A stretch of 64,000 nt of DNA from Echinometra lucunter. Lineage: Eukaryota > Echinodermata > Echinoidea > Camarodonta > Echinometridae. The position numbers and the translations under genes are program-made. Positions within the stretch are counted from its first letter, which is position 1, and every line of letters starts with the position of its first letter. Under the pieces are notes generated by a model. It ran no database searches, was not told where the DNA came from, and saw only the letters and a program-made list of their open reading frames with translations. The stretch covers positions 4,603,435 to 4,667,434 of the forward strand of contig CM057157.1 of NCBI GenBank assembly GCA_029962745.1. The letters are read 5' to 3'. This document shows positions 33,873 to 46,816 of this stretch, piece by piece.

Positions 33873-36660
33873 GGTAAGTTTATTGCAAGAACATGATGGT
33901 TTCCAGATACATGTGCCATGCTAAATTTACGAAACACTACTACCACTACATGACATCACATGAATCCCATTCAATTCATAAAATCTGTTTTACCAAATGG
34001 ATACATATTAAATTCTATTTTTAAAAAAAAGTACAGTGACTATAATACAGTAAGTGAAAATGCATAAGGTTATGGGTAACATGATGGTTAGCCTTTCATT
34101 CTGATGTCATTATGTCAACAATATCAGAATTCAAGATTCTAAAATACCAGAATAACTGAGAGACTTTGGATAACTGGTAATGGGCAGTGTAATTTCTTGC
34201 AGTCTTTTCAGTGTCCCACAATGCATAAAATCTTTGAGAACTATGTTGACAAAGAATTTGAGTAGAAATTGAAATCAAAAGCTCTCCGTAATTTGTATAA
34301 AACTTTCTTTATGTAGTCTATCCTGCAAATAATACATGAATGTGTAAATAGGTATGTTTTCAGTTGAGTCAAGACTCTCTTTCCGAAACAACTGACTTTT
34401 TGAGAGAAAACAAAGGTTTTCTACCCTAAAATACTGGTCTGGACTTCGACCAGTCAAATTGGTTTCCTAGACTGCAAAGGCAGCCTCGCACCTTGCATAT
34501 TTTCAATCAGTCAATAAAGATATTTTCACACAGGGAATTCTTTTGTGACTCACATTTCTTGCAATCATCATTCATGGAGTCAATATTTGTTTTTCTTCTT
34601 ATATCAATAAATCATCAGCATCTATATGACTGTAAGGTGCAATTATCATGACATTCCTGTAAGCAACAGGAAGCATGATAAAAGTCTATATTCAAACATA
34701 TAAAGATATATTTTGCAAGCTCCTCACACATCTATTTCCTACCCATAAAGTTGAACACTCTCCACAATAATCACAAGTCAGAGATAATTTCCATAGAGTC
34801 TATACTATTTCTCTCAACATCTCATATTAATTCATATCTGATAAATGGAATCATTGTACAAAATTGGGGAGAAAATATTGTACAGAATTAGGACAAATCA
34901 TCAGAAAGATATTATAAACTACGCACACTTGATTTTGCCTTCCTTGAAATGTTCCTGTATTTCAGGTGGTTTCTTTTAATAGATATCAGGTAAGTGTAGT
35001 AAGCAGTAATAACGAGCCCTGACTGGTTTCAGCAATTATGTACAAAGTCTCAAAATCTCAACTGTAATACAATTCCACATTCTATATAAAACATTTAAAA
35101 TCATTCGAGGTGATGGTATTTCCATCACAGAACCTCCCTTTAATTGGATACTGGTATGAAAGAAACACTTCCCTATAAAAAGTTAAACAAAAAAAAACAA
35201 AACAGGATATCCCATCCCAGTAGTCAATGTTCCATGCTGTTTGAAGTTCTTTCATGTCAATCTTACCATGAAATTGTTCCAAAGAAAAGGCAATATAAAT
35301 AGGGATCATCAGCCTTCTTTCTTTCTCTCTCTCCCTCTCTCTCTCTCTCTCCTCCCCTCTAATTCTCTAACTATATTCCTGTCTTCATGTATCTCTATAG
35401 ATGTGTTTCTCTCAATCTCTATCTCTATATCTCTTTATCTATCTCTCACATTCTGTTCTATGACATCTTCTATACATGTAGGCCTACAATAGCTGTACCA
35501 CATTTTTGATTTAGATTTAACCATTTGCGTTCCTCCATTTTCATCTCACTTCTGATTCACTCTCTTCTCTGCACTGTTAGCTTATCTTCACCTGACTGAA
35601 TGGACAGAAATGCTCATTCATAAAATATTTGCACCTCATGTGAAACTCAAATACTATTCAAAGATCTCATCCACAAGCAATCTTGAAGCCTCGAAGGCAG
35701 TCCATGAAACATGCATTACTCGACGTTATTCCCACCAAACACATTTTATGTTGTTCAGTTTCGTTTCTTCCTCAAATTGGCAATTATTTTTTTCCCCCAC
35801 ATCCAACTAAAAGATGTATAGGTGGGTCAAATTACATTAGTAATCTTGCAGCTCAATATGTCTTTCAACAGGACAATAAAGTGAAAATTCAAAAAGCTTA
35901 GGTATGACATGTAGCTCTATAGATAGGAAAGGGTGGCTTAACCCCATTTGTGGAAAGGGGTGGTATGGAGTAATCACGGCCCTTTGAAAAATCGTTTTTC
36001 ACATACTTCAGTGACTTGACTAGTGCCCCCGTTGCAGGATTTGCCAGGCTATACAGGATGGATTCAATTGCAGCGTAAGCATGGGAATGTAAGATGGAAT
36101 GTAAGCAAACTTTACTATGACATGAATAGAGGTTTTCAAATATAGCACGGCAGCTGAACTAGCATTTCACATGTACATGTACTTTGGTAATCATTCAGAT
36201 TTACAAAGAATTACCTCATCAATCTTTAGATCAATGGATATTTTTACATAAAAAACATTTAAATGTGTTGAGTTTAAACTCTTTTTTTTTTGTTTACACT
36301 CCCAAACTTTTAAACGTTCAGTGAAAAAAAATACAAAAAGGCTACGACAAACAAATTCAAAAAAGATGACTGATCAAAGGGAGGGGTATGTTCATACATG
36401 TAGTTTTCATATGCCATTCATACAGGTCTGTGGCCAAGTGAATGAGCAAATAACCTTTGCTACACATTTACCATAAATTATTATTTGCCTCTCTACACCC
36501 ACAGGTCTAAGAAATCAAACCCTTTGAATACACCGTAAGAATTAATGGGCTGTCATACTGTCAATGGCATAGGTAACTGTTTTAAAACACATACTTTCAA
36601 AGTAGGGACATTACTCAACACCTTGAGCACTAAGTCCAAGATTACTCTGGCTATATAGGG
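33873..36660. other. Unassigned AT-rich sequence
   Basis: A CT-rich simple stretch lies at about 35318-35450 (ctctctccctctctctctct and tatctctatctctatatctc). No gene or transposon is recognised elsewhere. Confidence 0.45.
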
Positions 36661-36667
36661 TCTATTC

Positions 36668-36900
36668 AGTTCAATTCAAATAATTCTTTATTTCCGTGTC
36701 ATAAAAACTACACACATATATATCAATAAAACATATAAAAAGTAATTGTACATAGTATGTTGACAAAGAAAAAAGAAACTACAAAAACGCAAATAGCTTG
36801 AAAAGCTGTAGTTTCTGCACAAAGAGAAAATGGAAAATGCACACTCTACTGAAGTCAAATTGTGCTCAGTTGCTTTAAATAAGCAATATACCACGGAAAT
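36668..36900 (-). mobile_element. 3' tail of a LINE copy
   Basis: On the minus strand the sequence ends acacggaaataaagaattat followed by ttgaattgaactgaa. A poly(A)-signal-like aataaa running into a short (TTGAA)-type repeat is the usual 3' end of CR1/L2-type LINEs. Only the 3' untranslated part is present. The upstream limit is uncertain because a diverged duplication starts at about 36872. Confidence 0.55.
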
Positions 36901-37385
36901 TAAAAACGACTACTAAAACCAGTGTCATGCTATACTCCCTCCAAAGCCTAAAATGCTGAAAACTGGAAATTCTCAATACTGTCTGATATCTTTCCTTTCA
37001 GCCACACATGATTCAATCACGAACTCCTCCAGATCATATTTTGAAGTCAAAGTATTCATTTTTGTATAGGACAGCTGCTACCCACAAACATTAATGGTAA
37101 ACCACCAACACTTGCTTAACCACATTTGTTCAATGGCTTTAAATAAGCAATATATACTAAAGCAATTAAATATTATTACTAGCAACAGTGTCAACCTTTA
37201 CACTACCAAAGCCTAAAACACTGAAAACTGGAAATTCTAAATACTGTCTGATATCTTTTCTTTCAGCCACACATGTTTCAATCATGAACTCCTCCAGATC
37301 ATATTTTGAAGGTGAAGTATTCATTTTTTTATACGACATCTGTTATCATGAACATTAATGGTAAACCACAAACACTTGCTTTACC
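36872..37385 (+). repeat. Diverged tandem duplication, ~264-bp unit
   Basis: Both units start gctttaaataagcaatata and share ccaaagcctaaaa(t/c), gctgaaaactggaaattct (actga in unit 2), actgtctgatatctttt/c, cttcagccacacatg and cctccagatcatattttgaa. Unit 1 runs from 36872 and unit 2 from 37136. Identity is roughly 80-85%, so this duplication is much older than the one at 16577. Confidence 0.85.
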
Positions 37386-39739
37386 GCATCTTGCAACATA
37401 CTGACCACTTGTGACTTTCTGTTGTCTGGAGGATATTCCTTTCACAAATTGCCCCAACGCATTCTAGGCGACAAACGGACTTGAAAAACAACTTCCTTGG
37501 TCGGGAATGATTGAGTAGCATTGTGACACACAGTGAAAGAAAACAACTTTGAGTGTACGAGGAGAGAAAGGGATCAACGTGACAAACTTTGAGGATTTGT
37601 TGTGTAGTTTTCTCATGAGAGGAACATGAAAACATCAAAGGAACGATGAGAATTGAGCAGTGCGGAAAGAGAGGAGGAGGGTGATGGATGAGAGTACATG
37701 CCACTTGCTTGCATGCAGATGTATTTTTCTACTTCAGTGTTGCGAATAGTCATGAGAAATGAGAAAGGCCTTTCTCAATCTACGTTGAAAGAGCACTGAA
37801 ACAGCAATTTGTGCAAATGATGCCTTGTTTTGTTAATGTAGCTGTTCTATAAGGATGGATTACTTTCTGAACAAAATTATTACACCTGCCCATAATTGTT
37901 TACCCCCCTTCTCTTTCTTCTTTCCTTTTTTTCCTATCAAGCTTTCATTTTGTCCATTTAAAAACCTTTTCTCGATTCCCTGACTATTCTAAGTTTTCTA
38001 CATCTTTTTCCATTAAAAATTGGCAAGCTTTGATTATTATCATTTTACCTCATTCAGGTAAACTTTGGGCACATAACCATAAGTTCCACTAACCATTTCC
38101 TCCCCCCCCCCCCCCCAAGAAACAAGAAACTCCAGTCCACCACACTATGTTTTTCATCATCAATTTTCCAAGTGATGTGACCTAAATGAGCAGAGAGTAC
38201 ATCACAACAGACCAAAAATGAGAGCCAATATTTGTGAATAATGAGCCCTTTTATGGCAGAATAAATGTCAAAGAAAATGGCTTGGACCATTAATTTGATG
38301 GGCGATATGTATTTTTGCAAGGCCATTTCATCTTCATTTGTGAATTTTGGAGACAAAATAGATTTAAAAAACTCTTTAACTTTCAAGAACCTCTGGAGGA
38401 GTTCATATAGGGACCAGTCCATATGCTTCAACATTTTAAAAATTTTACTTAGAACTTTTTCAAAAGTGTAATTAGCTATAAGTCACTCCCCAGAGCTTTC
38501 TATATTAGTTCATCATACTAACATCCATCTCAAGAGTAATGGTTATTTTGGGGTGTCATTTACAATTTACTTTGAATTCAAGTTTTAATAAATACTCAGA
38601 AAGGCACTTGATTTTATACTTTCCCCATCTACCTCTGTCTCCTCCTGTCCTTTTCTTCTTAAGGTATAGCAATGTCATTGTTGTTTTGATTAATTCATAT
38701 TCTAGCTCCTTAATTTTCCTTTAAATTCTGATACTATTAAGTAATTACTTACAGATACTTCTTTTGCCTTTTCTACTATCGACCTTTTTTTTTCCAATCA
38801 CTTCCACTTAGTTCCTCATCATTTATAATTGAAAAATAATTCCTCCTGCTCCCCCTCCACCTCCTCCCCATCCCCTCCTTCTCTTCTCTCTTCCTCTCTT
38901 CCCTAATCTCCCTCCCTCCCTCCTATTATCCCTCCTTCTTCATCCTCCTCCTCATCATCCTCTCACCTTCTCTTAAACATCTTCCAAGCTACTACAACCC
39001 TTCCTGCCAACCCTCCCTCCTTCCACTCCTCTACCTCTCCTCCCCATCTCCCTCCATCTCCTTCCATCATCATTTCGCTATCATCCATCTTCTTCTCCTA
39101 AATGGTGTTGATGGGGTCTGTATCCCAGACTACCTGTCACATTACAGGTGTCCTAAGAATGACCCAGGGTCAGTTACCCTGGAGCTGAGAAGCCAACTTG
39201 GGCTTGAGCCTTTGTATTTAACACCCCCTCTGGGGCAGCCAGGAATTCCTAGCTCAAACACACTTGACACAGGCCACAATAAACCAATTTAAAATTCAAT
39301 CTCACAAAAGAAATAATCAATACACAGCAGGAGTGGCTACAATTAAGACACTTTAAGAGTATAATTGTCATTAATCAATAACTTCATCTTTCCCGTGAAT
39401 AGGCTTTTAATCTTAGCCAACAGCAAAAGGAAAAACTAAAATGGTAAGGAAAGACAATTGAGCGCTATGCCTTCTTAAATTTCAAGATGGTATCTCCGTG
39501 GTTATCCTACTCCTCTAAACGTTCCCTAACGATTTCCATCCCTTTCCATCCCATCTCCCTCTCCTCATTTTGCTCCTACTTTTTCATGGATGTTGATTCC
39601 ATCTTCATCTCCTGGTTGACAAATAGGAGAAGATGAGTGGAATAAAAAGGGTAAAGAATGAGATCTCCCTCACACTCAGATCCTTGCACTTTTACCTTGG
39701 GTCAACTGCTGAACTAAATCTTCCCTACAATTCCCCCAG
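37386..39739. other. Unassigned sequence; C15 run and a CT/CCT-rich block
   Basis: A C15 run lies at 38102-38116. From about 38840 to 39100 the plus strand is strongly CCT/CTT-rich. The 107- and 126-codon minus frames (37381-37704, 38054-38434) show no domain. Confidence 0.45.
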
Positions 39740-39836
39740 AGTTCAAGTCCCAGCTAGAGTTTCACATTCCACAGTTTGGGGGACTGGAACTCGCCTCGAA
39801 AAAACACATTGACGGGGATGAAAATTTGTCTGAGAG
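39740..39836 (+). CDS. Possible internal exon (97 bp), product unknown
   Basis: A good acceptor (aatcttccctacaattcccccag) and a usable donor (GAGAG|gtatga) enclose 97 bp. The phase 1 frame gives 31 whole codons: FKSQLEFHIPQFGGLELASK then KHIDGDENLSE, leaving AG. It ends in phase 2, which matches the entry phase of the candidate exon at 46817, giving an Arg codon across the junction. The region is richer in GC than its flanks. No family is recognised, and codons alone do not prove coding. Confidence 0.3.
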
Positions 39837-41581
39837 GTATGATTTGTTTGTCAATTGTTGCAGCTTAGAGGAATATTTTGCTACATTTGAAGATTTGGTA
39901 TGAGATCTGTCAATTTGAAGCATGTGGATGACATGACATATTGGAATTACAGGTACCAAGCATGCTAACCACGTCTACTGGGATATCATCATTCTCAGAC
40001 AACAGTCACTTTCACTTTTCTTCCCTGCTCAAAATAGAAATAGTCTCTACATGAACTCTGAGTACATTTTTCTTCAACTCTTCAAAGTCCCTTTTCCTGA
40101 GGTTTTATTTTCCTATGAATATTAAGTGTCCTGTCTTGAACTCAGACAGGGCAGCTTGCTTTTAAAGAGGCAGATTTATTGTTATCAAACAGAGTTTGGA
40201 ACATTTGGCAAAACTAAATCCTCTGCCACACCCAACTTTAGAAGAGCATGCTTACTGGAAGGTGGCCGTTACATACATGCCGAGGCCTAGAGGAGTTGGG
40301 GTACCAACCTGAATGGTTTTCTTGAATATGAGGAAGAACTGCCATCTGTGCCCCTCACCTATTTTGGCAATCTATTGTGCTTTCTATGGATTTGGCATTG
40401 CTTTCCATCAGTGGCCTTCCATTTTAACAAAAACGTGCATGGGATTTTTGTATAAGGTCAAGCACTCTCAAAGAAACCAGGATAATGATAATGAAAGTAC
40501 AAGAGGATTTGGCCATGTAACAATTTGGATCTTTGTAAAAACATCTTGAATTCAGCTCAGGGCTTGCAAAAGGTTTTCACTCATCTCCTGATGTAATGGA
40601 GAAAACAAATGTGGCGAACATTGTGAGAATCAGACGAGAATTCAAGAACATGGTAGTCTAACATCCAATGAAAAAATGTCAGCCATTTTTACATTGCCAT
40701 GAATTTGACTACATCTGCCAACAGTGCTTAAAACTGTGACTCGTTTTCGTGAGATTCTATGCAGGAACACTTAAAAGACAAACAAAATATAACAAAAACA
40801 AAGAATTATGTTACTGGCTGTAATAGTTTATTCCAACTTCCACAACACTAGGTAATGTCATTACATGCAATTTCAAATTTACAACTTCATCTTCAACATC
40901 ATACTGATTTTTCTGAAGACAGATTAGTCACAATTTCACCTTCTCCTACTACAACTGACAAGTTTAATTTGATTTTTCAATCATATCCATCTCAAAATTG
41001 TCATAGCAATAAAATATCTACAAAAATTACATGCTTTGGGGGTGGGATGGGACATTCTTTTCCTACTGATGAAATAAATCCAGTTCCTGTTTGAAGATGG
41101 ATGAGTTATACCATCTGGAAGCCAGACTACCATCACAAGCAATATTACTGAGAACCAACACCAAGATGATGCGAGGGGAGTGTGTGCGTCATCATTACTG
41201 CTTCCTGATTTCCCCAAACGAAAATTGAAAAACCAACTGCCACCGCTTTATCCAGGGCTTGTAGGAGGAGATGTAAAGCGATGGATCTGTGAAATAGCGC
41301 CTTTGTAACCATTAATTGAGTTCCCTTTACAGCATCCTTCAACGGTTCAAGGAGTATTATTGAATAGATGCGATTGGATTGTTCCTGACAAAGACTTTGA
41401 GGTTTCTTTGTTCTCATTACAGCTGATACAGTCCAAAATTCTAACCACAAACTTGACAATGGATCTGAACAGTGTGGCTCAGCATGCCTGCCTGTTCCCT
41501 TGAATAGAGCATCATTGCTTGTATCATTGTAAATTAAATATCCTCTATTGGTAGTCGACTATTCATATGTAATTCTCTGCC

Positions 41582-41590
<9 letters not shown>
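39837..41590. other. Unassigned sequence with overlapping open frames
   Basis: Around 41145-41490 both strands are open: a 104-codon minus frame, and a plus frame of about 64 codons that ends near 41503. Neither shows a domain, and double openness points to composition, not coding. Confidence 0.4.

Positions 41591-41591
<1 letters not shown>

Positions 41592-41640
<49 letters not shown>
41592..41640 (+). repeat. (CT)n microsatellite, ~24 units
   Basis: The longest uninterrupted CT tract in the window. Confidence 0.95.
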
Positions 41641-41643
<3 letters not shown>

Positions 41644-41751
41644 CCTGTTGGAAAGAGCTCTTCACATAATTTGCAAATCAAACAATCTTAAAGTGATTTA
41701 AAGCAAGGTTCCTTTTCCATCTGAATTTTGTTTCCAGTTCATTACAATTAA

Positions 41752-42240
41752 AGAGAGTACATTTATTACTATACCATTCATTTATCCAAACTCATTATAT
41801 CATATGGTCTTGAGGTTTGGGGAAGTACATCAGCTGCAAGTATAAGTAAAGTTCTTGTTATACAAAAAATGGCATTAAGAGCAATTACTTCCAGCAAATA
41901 CAGATCACCTTCAGCTCCTTTGTTCCATTCATTACGTGTATTGGACATATTCAAATTGTACAGATTTTTAGTATCAACATTTATGTATAAATTGATCAAC
42001 CAGCAACTGCCTCATTCAAGATATGATTATTGTAAGTTTTTAGATAACAAGTATGGTTCAAGGCAGATAGATACTAAAACATTACTGTTTCCTAAGGTGA
42101 GAACGGAACATGGTAAGTTATCTATATCATTTGCAGGCTCTGTAGTGTGGAATAGTTAACCAAAAGATATTAGGCAGAAAAACACTCTCTGCTCATTCTC
42201 TACAGCAATAAAAATCCATTTATTTCAAGAGTATATTCAA
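41752..42240 (+). pseudogene. LINE ORF2 C-terminal fragment, one in-frame stop
   Basis: The plus frame from 41752 reads through IISYGLEVWGSTSAASISKV, then IQKMALRAI, LYRFLVSTFMYKLINQQLP and RTEHGKLSISFAGSVVWNS. This is the typical region after the reverse transcriptase core in CR1/L2-type LINEs (G-x-E-x-WG, QK-x-x-LR-x-I, and a C-terminal WN-x-LP). At 42157-42159 a TAA stands exactly where the family has Leu. In the same frame PKDIRQKN and FSTAIKIHLFQEYIQYPL follow to the natural stop near 42250. The RT catalytic motif is absent, so this is a 5'-truncated, inactivated copy; the single premature stop suggests moderate age. Confidence 0.85.
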
Positions 42241-42370
42241 TATCCGTTGTAAATGCCACCTTATGTGCCTTAGATTACGTACTCTATTTCATGTCAAAAT
42301 GATCCATTTATGATGTAAGTGTAGTATTCGTGAACACAAGAGTATACTTAGCATGACTGTAAAAACCAAA

Positions 42371-43141
42371 TGTTGTCTTATGTAAGACTAAAAACTATAC
42401 AACAATTTCTATTTTACCAAGAGTCTAGGATTCAAGACTAGACCATAGTTCAGTCGGTCAATTCCACTGGACACATACGTCATCATGGTCATGTTTCCAA
42501 TTATACCGGCAAACCCTACTTTCAGGGAAACTACCATGTTTTGTTCATGAGTCAATGGTCCACCCTTCCTTCTAAGAAAAGTGACCAGTATGTTACTTCC
42601 TGTACCATATATTGTCTATAAACTCTATATTATTTCATACATATTCATTTCCCCTTTTCATTATGTTGATATTCATTAAGTCCATGAGCTTGGACCAATG
42701 TCCATCTCTGGAGTATTACTCATAAATGTTTATTCATAATTGCTCATGATATTTTACCCTTCCTACTGGTATAAAAGGAGATGTTGCTTTACAATCATGA
42801 CAATCGAAGTCTTCTCTCTCCAAGAATCTTCTCTCTGGTCCTCATCACCTTTAGGTGAGGATCCCCTGCTTAACGCTCCAGCTGTAACCCGTTGCTTACT
42901 AAGGCATCAACGGAGTGTCCAGTGCTCTTTATCACTGCTATTCTTCATCATCGCTATTATATATTGTGCTACTGACCATACTTCCTGATCTATATATTAA
43001 TGACGGATCCAGAGACTGAACTTATATATTTGACTACTTTGCATCACTATATCGTTGTCGTATATTTATTGTCATCACTTATACCGTTAAAACTCCCGAC
43101 TATCCAGGCACGCTACCCAATATCTCACATCAGCAACAACA
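42371..43141 (+). mobile_element. Possible solo LTR inserted in the LINE 3' UTR
   Basis: This block interrupts LINE 3'-UTR-like sequence. It starts TGTTGTC, ends caacaaca, and carries a TATA-like ggtataaaagg at about 42771, an arrangement seen in retrotransposon LTRs. Similar LINE-tail sequence stands on both sides (ccatttatgatgtaagtgta near 42310 and ccatttataatacgagttta near 43222). No clear 4-6 bp target duplication was found (ccaaa versus actaa), and no primer-binding site or gag-pol is present. Boundaries and identity are tentative. Confidence 0.35.
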
Positions 43142-43149
43142 ACTAAATG

Positions 43150-43400
43150 AAAAAAGAGAACTCTCAACCAAAAATAGCGAGTTTTACACTTATACAACTG
43201 CCCTATTTCATGTATGTAAATCCATTTATAATACGAGTTTAGTATTCATTGTTGTAAGGGCACCACACCTTACTAGCAGCATTGCTATCTAGTGGTGTCC
43301 TATTACCAAAGATATGTGTGTTTCAAATGTATATAGTATTGTGATCAATTTTTGGTAATAAAGTTCTTTCATTCATACATTCATGCATTCATTCAAATAA
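43150..43400 (+). mobile_element. LINE 3' end with TTCA-type tail
   Basis: The sequence taataaagttctttcattca runs into (TTCA/TACA/TGCA) tetramers, a 3' end typical of CR1/L2-type LINEs. The stretch at 43195-43250 repeats 42280-42335, so either two LINE tails lie in tandem or the tail was duplicated around the 42371-43141 block. Confidence 0.6.
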
Positions 43401-46184
43401 CTATGTTTATAATATACATGTAGCATCACAGGAAAATTGTGTCTAAAATAGGAAGTTATGTGCAACCCTTGATTATTCTCTGTTATACATACGACAACCA
43501 ACTTTAAATGAATATGATAACTAAACATAGAAGTCATAATACTGGAAATTTCTTATACAGAGGGCTATCATTTGCTTTTTAAATGGGTCAAGAAAAATAC
43601 TCCTTGAATGGATCACCAGCATGTCAAATTAAGCTCAAAGGGCCCATCTGAACTCATCAAATTAGGTGGAATATTAGAAAAGTATTGTAGCCGAGATAAC
43701 TATCTTCGTCTTGTATCATTACACACTTATACAAATATATGGTTTGGTATAAATCTTAACCCCCTGAGGCCAAATGTGGCTTCCAAGTCCTGTGCAATGA
43801 CCCATACAGCAATAAAACATGATCAATCAATACACATTCAATGTTAATTGGATTCTTTGGACACATTGAAAAATTATCCAACTTCTCAGTAGATTACACA
43901 TCTATCAGACCTGATCATAGTCATCTAAATTACTAAAGATGCATCTATCTTTCTAAAATGCTGTCACGAAAAATAGGGACCCTTTCACACACAGCAGAAA
44001 TTTGTATGTTATACAAAGAAACACATAAGATGACCATAATAGCCAAAGGAATACATGTGCATGCATATGACAAATATTGTATATTCCCCATAAAGAGGTT
44101 AAGTACATGCGCATCATGAAGTTTTTGAAGGATTAAAGGTTATGTTGTGCACAATTTTTAACTGTCCAACATCCAGTGAAGCAGTATTGGTTCTCCATCA
44201 AGTTCTTGCATGCAATGGCGCCAAACCTGCCGTACTTAATATCCATTATACTGCATCTATGTTTTACTATACTAAATTTTTAACTTTCATACAAGTAAAA
44301 AAAAAAAAAAGATTCACAACATCCAGGCTGTGCAGCGTGATTACCAGTCCAGCATGGTATAACTAGGGACCTCCCTGGTATAACATATTTTTTCCCCCAA
44401 TCTGAACTGGTAGGGATAGGTTAAGAATCAACTCTGCTAATCTGTTTTTTCTGCTTGACTTGATGCATCGAATGGTATCATTGTGGATTAGTTACTACCA
44501 TCATTACCTTCTAATGAGAATGAAATATGTTATTGTCCCCCAGCTAAAGATGACAAATCTAAAAGCACCCATTCTTCATCATAAACCACCACAAAATATT
44601 CAAACTACAAAGGAGTGGCACACTTGGCATGATCAATTGTATTGTACCCTCGATTCTTTTCACTTGGCTCTGTCTAACCGACAACCAAAAAAGAGAAGTT
44701 CACATATCATTCCCATGCAGACCAGGCTACCATGCTGAATTCCTTGGAAACATCAGTGTACAGTATGCTCTAAAAAACAGAAGTGCTTAAAGCAACATTT
44801 AAAAAGGCTGGGAAGTGACAGCATTTTCAAAATTCTACAATTAACATTTACTGGCATTACTGCTAAAATTAACAAGAGGTGACCTCCATACTGGGCTGGA
44901 TCTGGCAATGCACATTTCCCATAGTAATATACTATACATCACTATGTGATACAACATACATGTATGACAAATGCTTTTATTCCTCTAATCTTTCATTTCT
45001 TAGAGTGTATAAGTTCGCTGGTCATTTCTGTAATTTCAGATAAATCTAACCCCTATTACCACTTCCTCCAACCTACATGTCCAGTCTTTTGTCTCCAAAT
45101 TAGGATACCCTTGTTTGTAATCACCATGATGCCTCCTCATTCCTTCTACTGCCCAAATTTCTTTCTATGCATTTTCAATCTTCAATTGAATCTAGGCAGA
45201 GTATTTCAACAAGCCTGCATATTCTATGAATGCAAAAAAACATGAAGTTGTTAGAGAACCTTTCAATGAAATTTGCAATTTCATTTACTTTGCTAAATAG
45301 TTGTATAGTATACTAGAAAATTGATTGTGCAGGCACTGTCCTGTCACAAAATAAAAAGATCTAAGGACAGAGATGAAATGCGCTCAGTTGCTGAGTTTGG
45401 AATGTAATTTTCAAACTTGGGAACCATTTGTGAACTTCATTGCTTGGAGGGATAAGTAACATAGCATGGTAGGGTAGTACAATGATAGGGTTTTCATCAA
45501 TGTCTAACAAAGGATTTGTAATGAAAGGAGTAGGAGTTGACTCCTTGTAAATTTGTCAAAGGTTTCATAATAACCGGAGCAAAAATGGAACAAGGTTTTC
45601 TCCCACAACTGGTAAGCTCTGATTTAGCTCCAAGTCCTCCAAATGCAATGTCTGTGTCAGAGATGCCAACATTTTATCAAGTTATGCATTATTCATGTCT
45701 GAAAAGAAGTATTATGAGTGGGAAAAGAGAATATATAATGTAACTAAAGTTCAGGGGGAAAAAAAGTTTATTCGCCTTGAAACCTGCAGTATCCCCATCT
45801 CCAAAAAACAAACAACAACAAACAAAAAACAAACAAACAAAACAGTACAAAAATACTGTAAAAAGGAACAGTTGACATCATTGCTATGTAACGTTCATCA
45901 AGTGTTCACACAGTTTGCCACAGTAAGTTTCTCCATCTGCTGTGCTTCAAAATCTCAAATCAGCCGTGGACTACATGTACAAGTTTTCTCTCTTCTTTTA
46001 ATGTTTTTTCTTGCTTTACCATTCCTATTCTCCTCACTTTCTCTGGTTTCATTTTTATCATCTCTACTCTGCCACACCCTTGATCTGTATCCTAAACTGT
46101 CTCTTCTTGCTTACCTGATATTGAAGTTATTCCTTCATATGATTACAATTTTTTTTCTCTATGACCTTCATGTGTCTATCCCCC
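43401..46184. other. Unassigned AT-rich sequence
   Basis: A run of about 14 A lies near 44297-44310. The open frame at 45695-46252 is Lys-rich then Ser/Leu-rich low-complexity sequence with no domain. Confidence 0.45.
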
Positions 46185-46674
46185 TGTTCAGACACAAAAT
46201 GTTTTTACAGAAACTCGATAGAGAAACGTCGTATAAAACTTTCATAGTATAGCCTACTGACCATTCAGACACACATCCCGACCTCTCAAAAGAGATATTG
46301 TATAGATGCACATTTTTCTACTGCGCATGTTGCCATGGCAAGGTCATGTCTCCTTCGACCACGCTCATGTTGAGCCCTGCCCAGTTATATTGTTCTATGG
46401 TTGCCATATGTTCAGACACACACGGGTCATGATTCTTCATCGAGTTCTAGTTCAAAATGATGCTCAGACCCTAGTTTCGTAATACAACACTTCTTTATAC
46501 GTCATTTCGTTAGTCAGTGTTCAGACACATAAATCCATTGTATAGCTATACTGCTTCGGTATAGCTATACTGCTTCGGTATAGCTATACTGCTTCGGTAT
46601 AGCTATAAAGTTTCAGTATAGCTATAGCCTACCGTTTTGGTATAGCCATACGACAAATTTTTTGTGTCTGAACA
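46185..46674 (+). mobile_element. TGTTCAGACAC-family TIR element, copy 2
   Basis: It begins TGTTCAGACAC (46185-46195) and ends GTGTCTGAACA (46664-46674); the inverted repeat extends outward into tatcccc / ggggtata. The same word recurs inside at 46262, 46409 and 46518. At 46540-46613 the perfect palindrome GTATAGCTATAC is repeated four times at an exact 19-bp period, separated by tgcttcg. The reverse complement aligns with 9872-10282. Non-coding. Confidence 0.8.
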
Positions 46675-46724
46675 CGGGGTATATAACACTGCATATTCTC
46701 ATTTCTGGTAATAAATGACCAAAT

Positions 46725-46748
46725 CAAATCTCTCTCTCTCTCTCTCTC
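46725..46748 (+). repeat. (CT)n microsatellite
   Basis: About 11 CT units followed by further pyrimidine-rich sequence to 46815. Confidence 0.95.
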
Positions 46749-46816
46749 ATTCTCATTTGCCCACTCCTTCCCTCTTCCCTCCCCTTCCTTCCATATCACA
46801 TCCATACACACCCCAG

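Noticed and set aside
38054..38434. 126-codon minus frame
   Set aside because: Runs into a poly-Gly stretch from a C15 run; no domain or splice support.
41145..41503. Open frames on both strands upstream of the LINE
   Set aside because: Two-sided openness suggests composition; no LINE or host domain seen.
45695..46252. 185-codon plus frame
   Set aside because: Low-complexity Lys/Asn-rich then Ser/Leu/Phe-rich sequence; its 3' end runs into the transposon at 46185.
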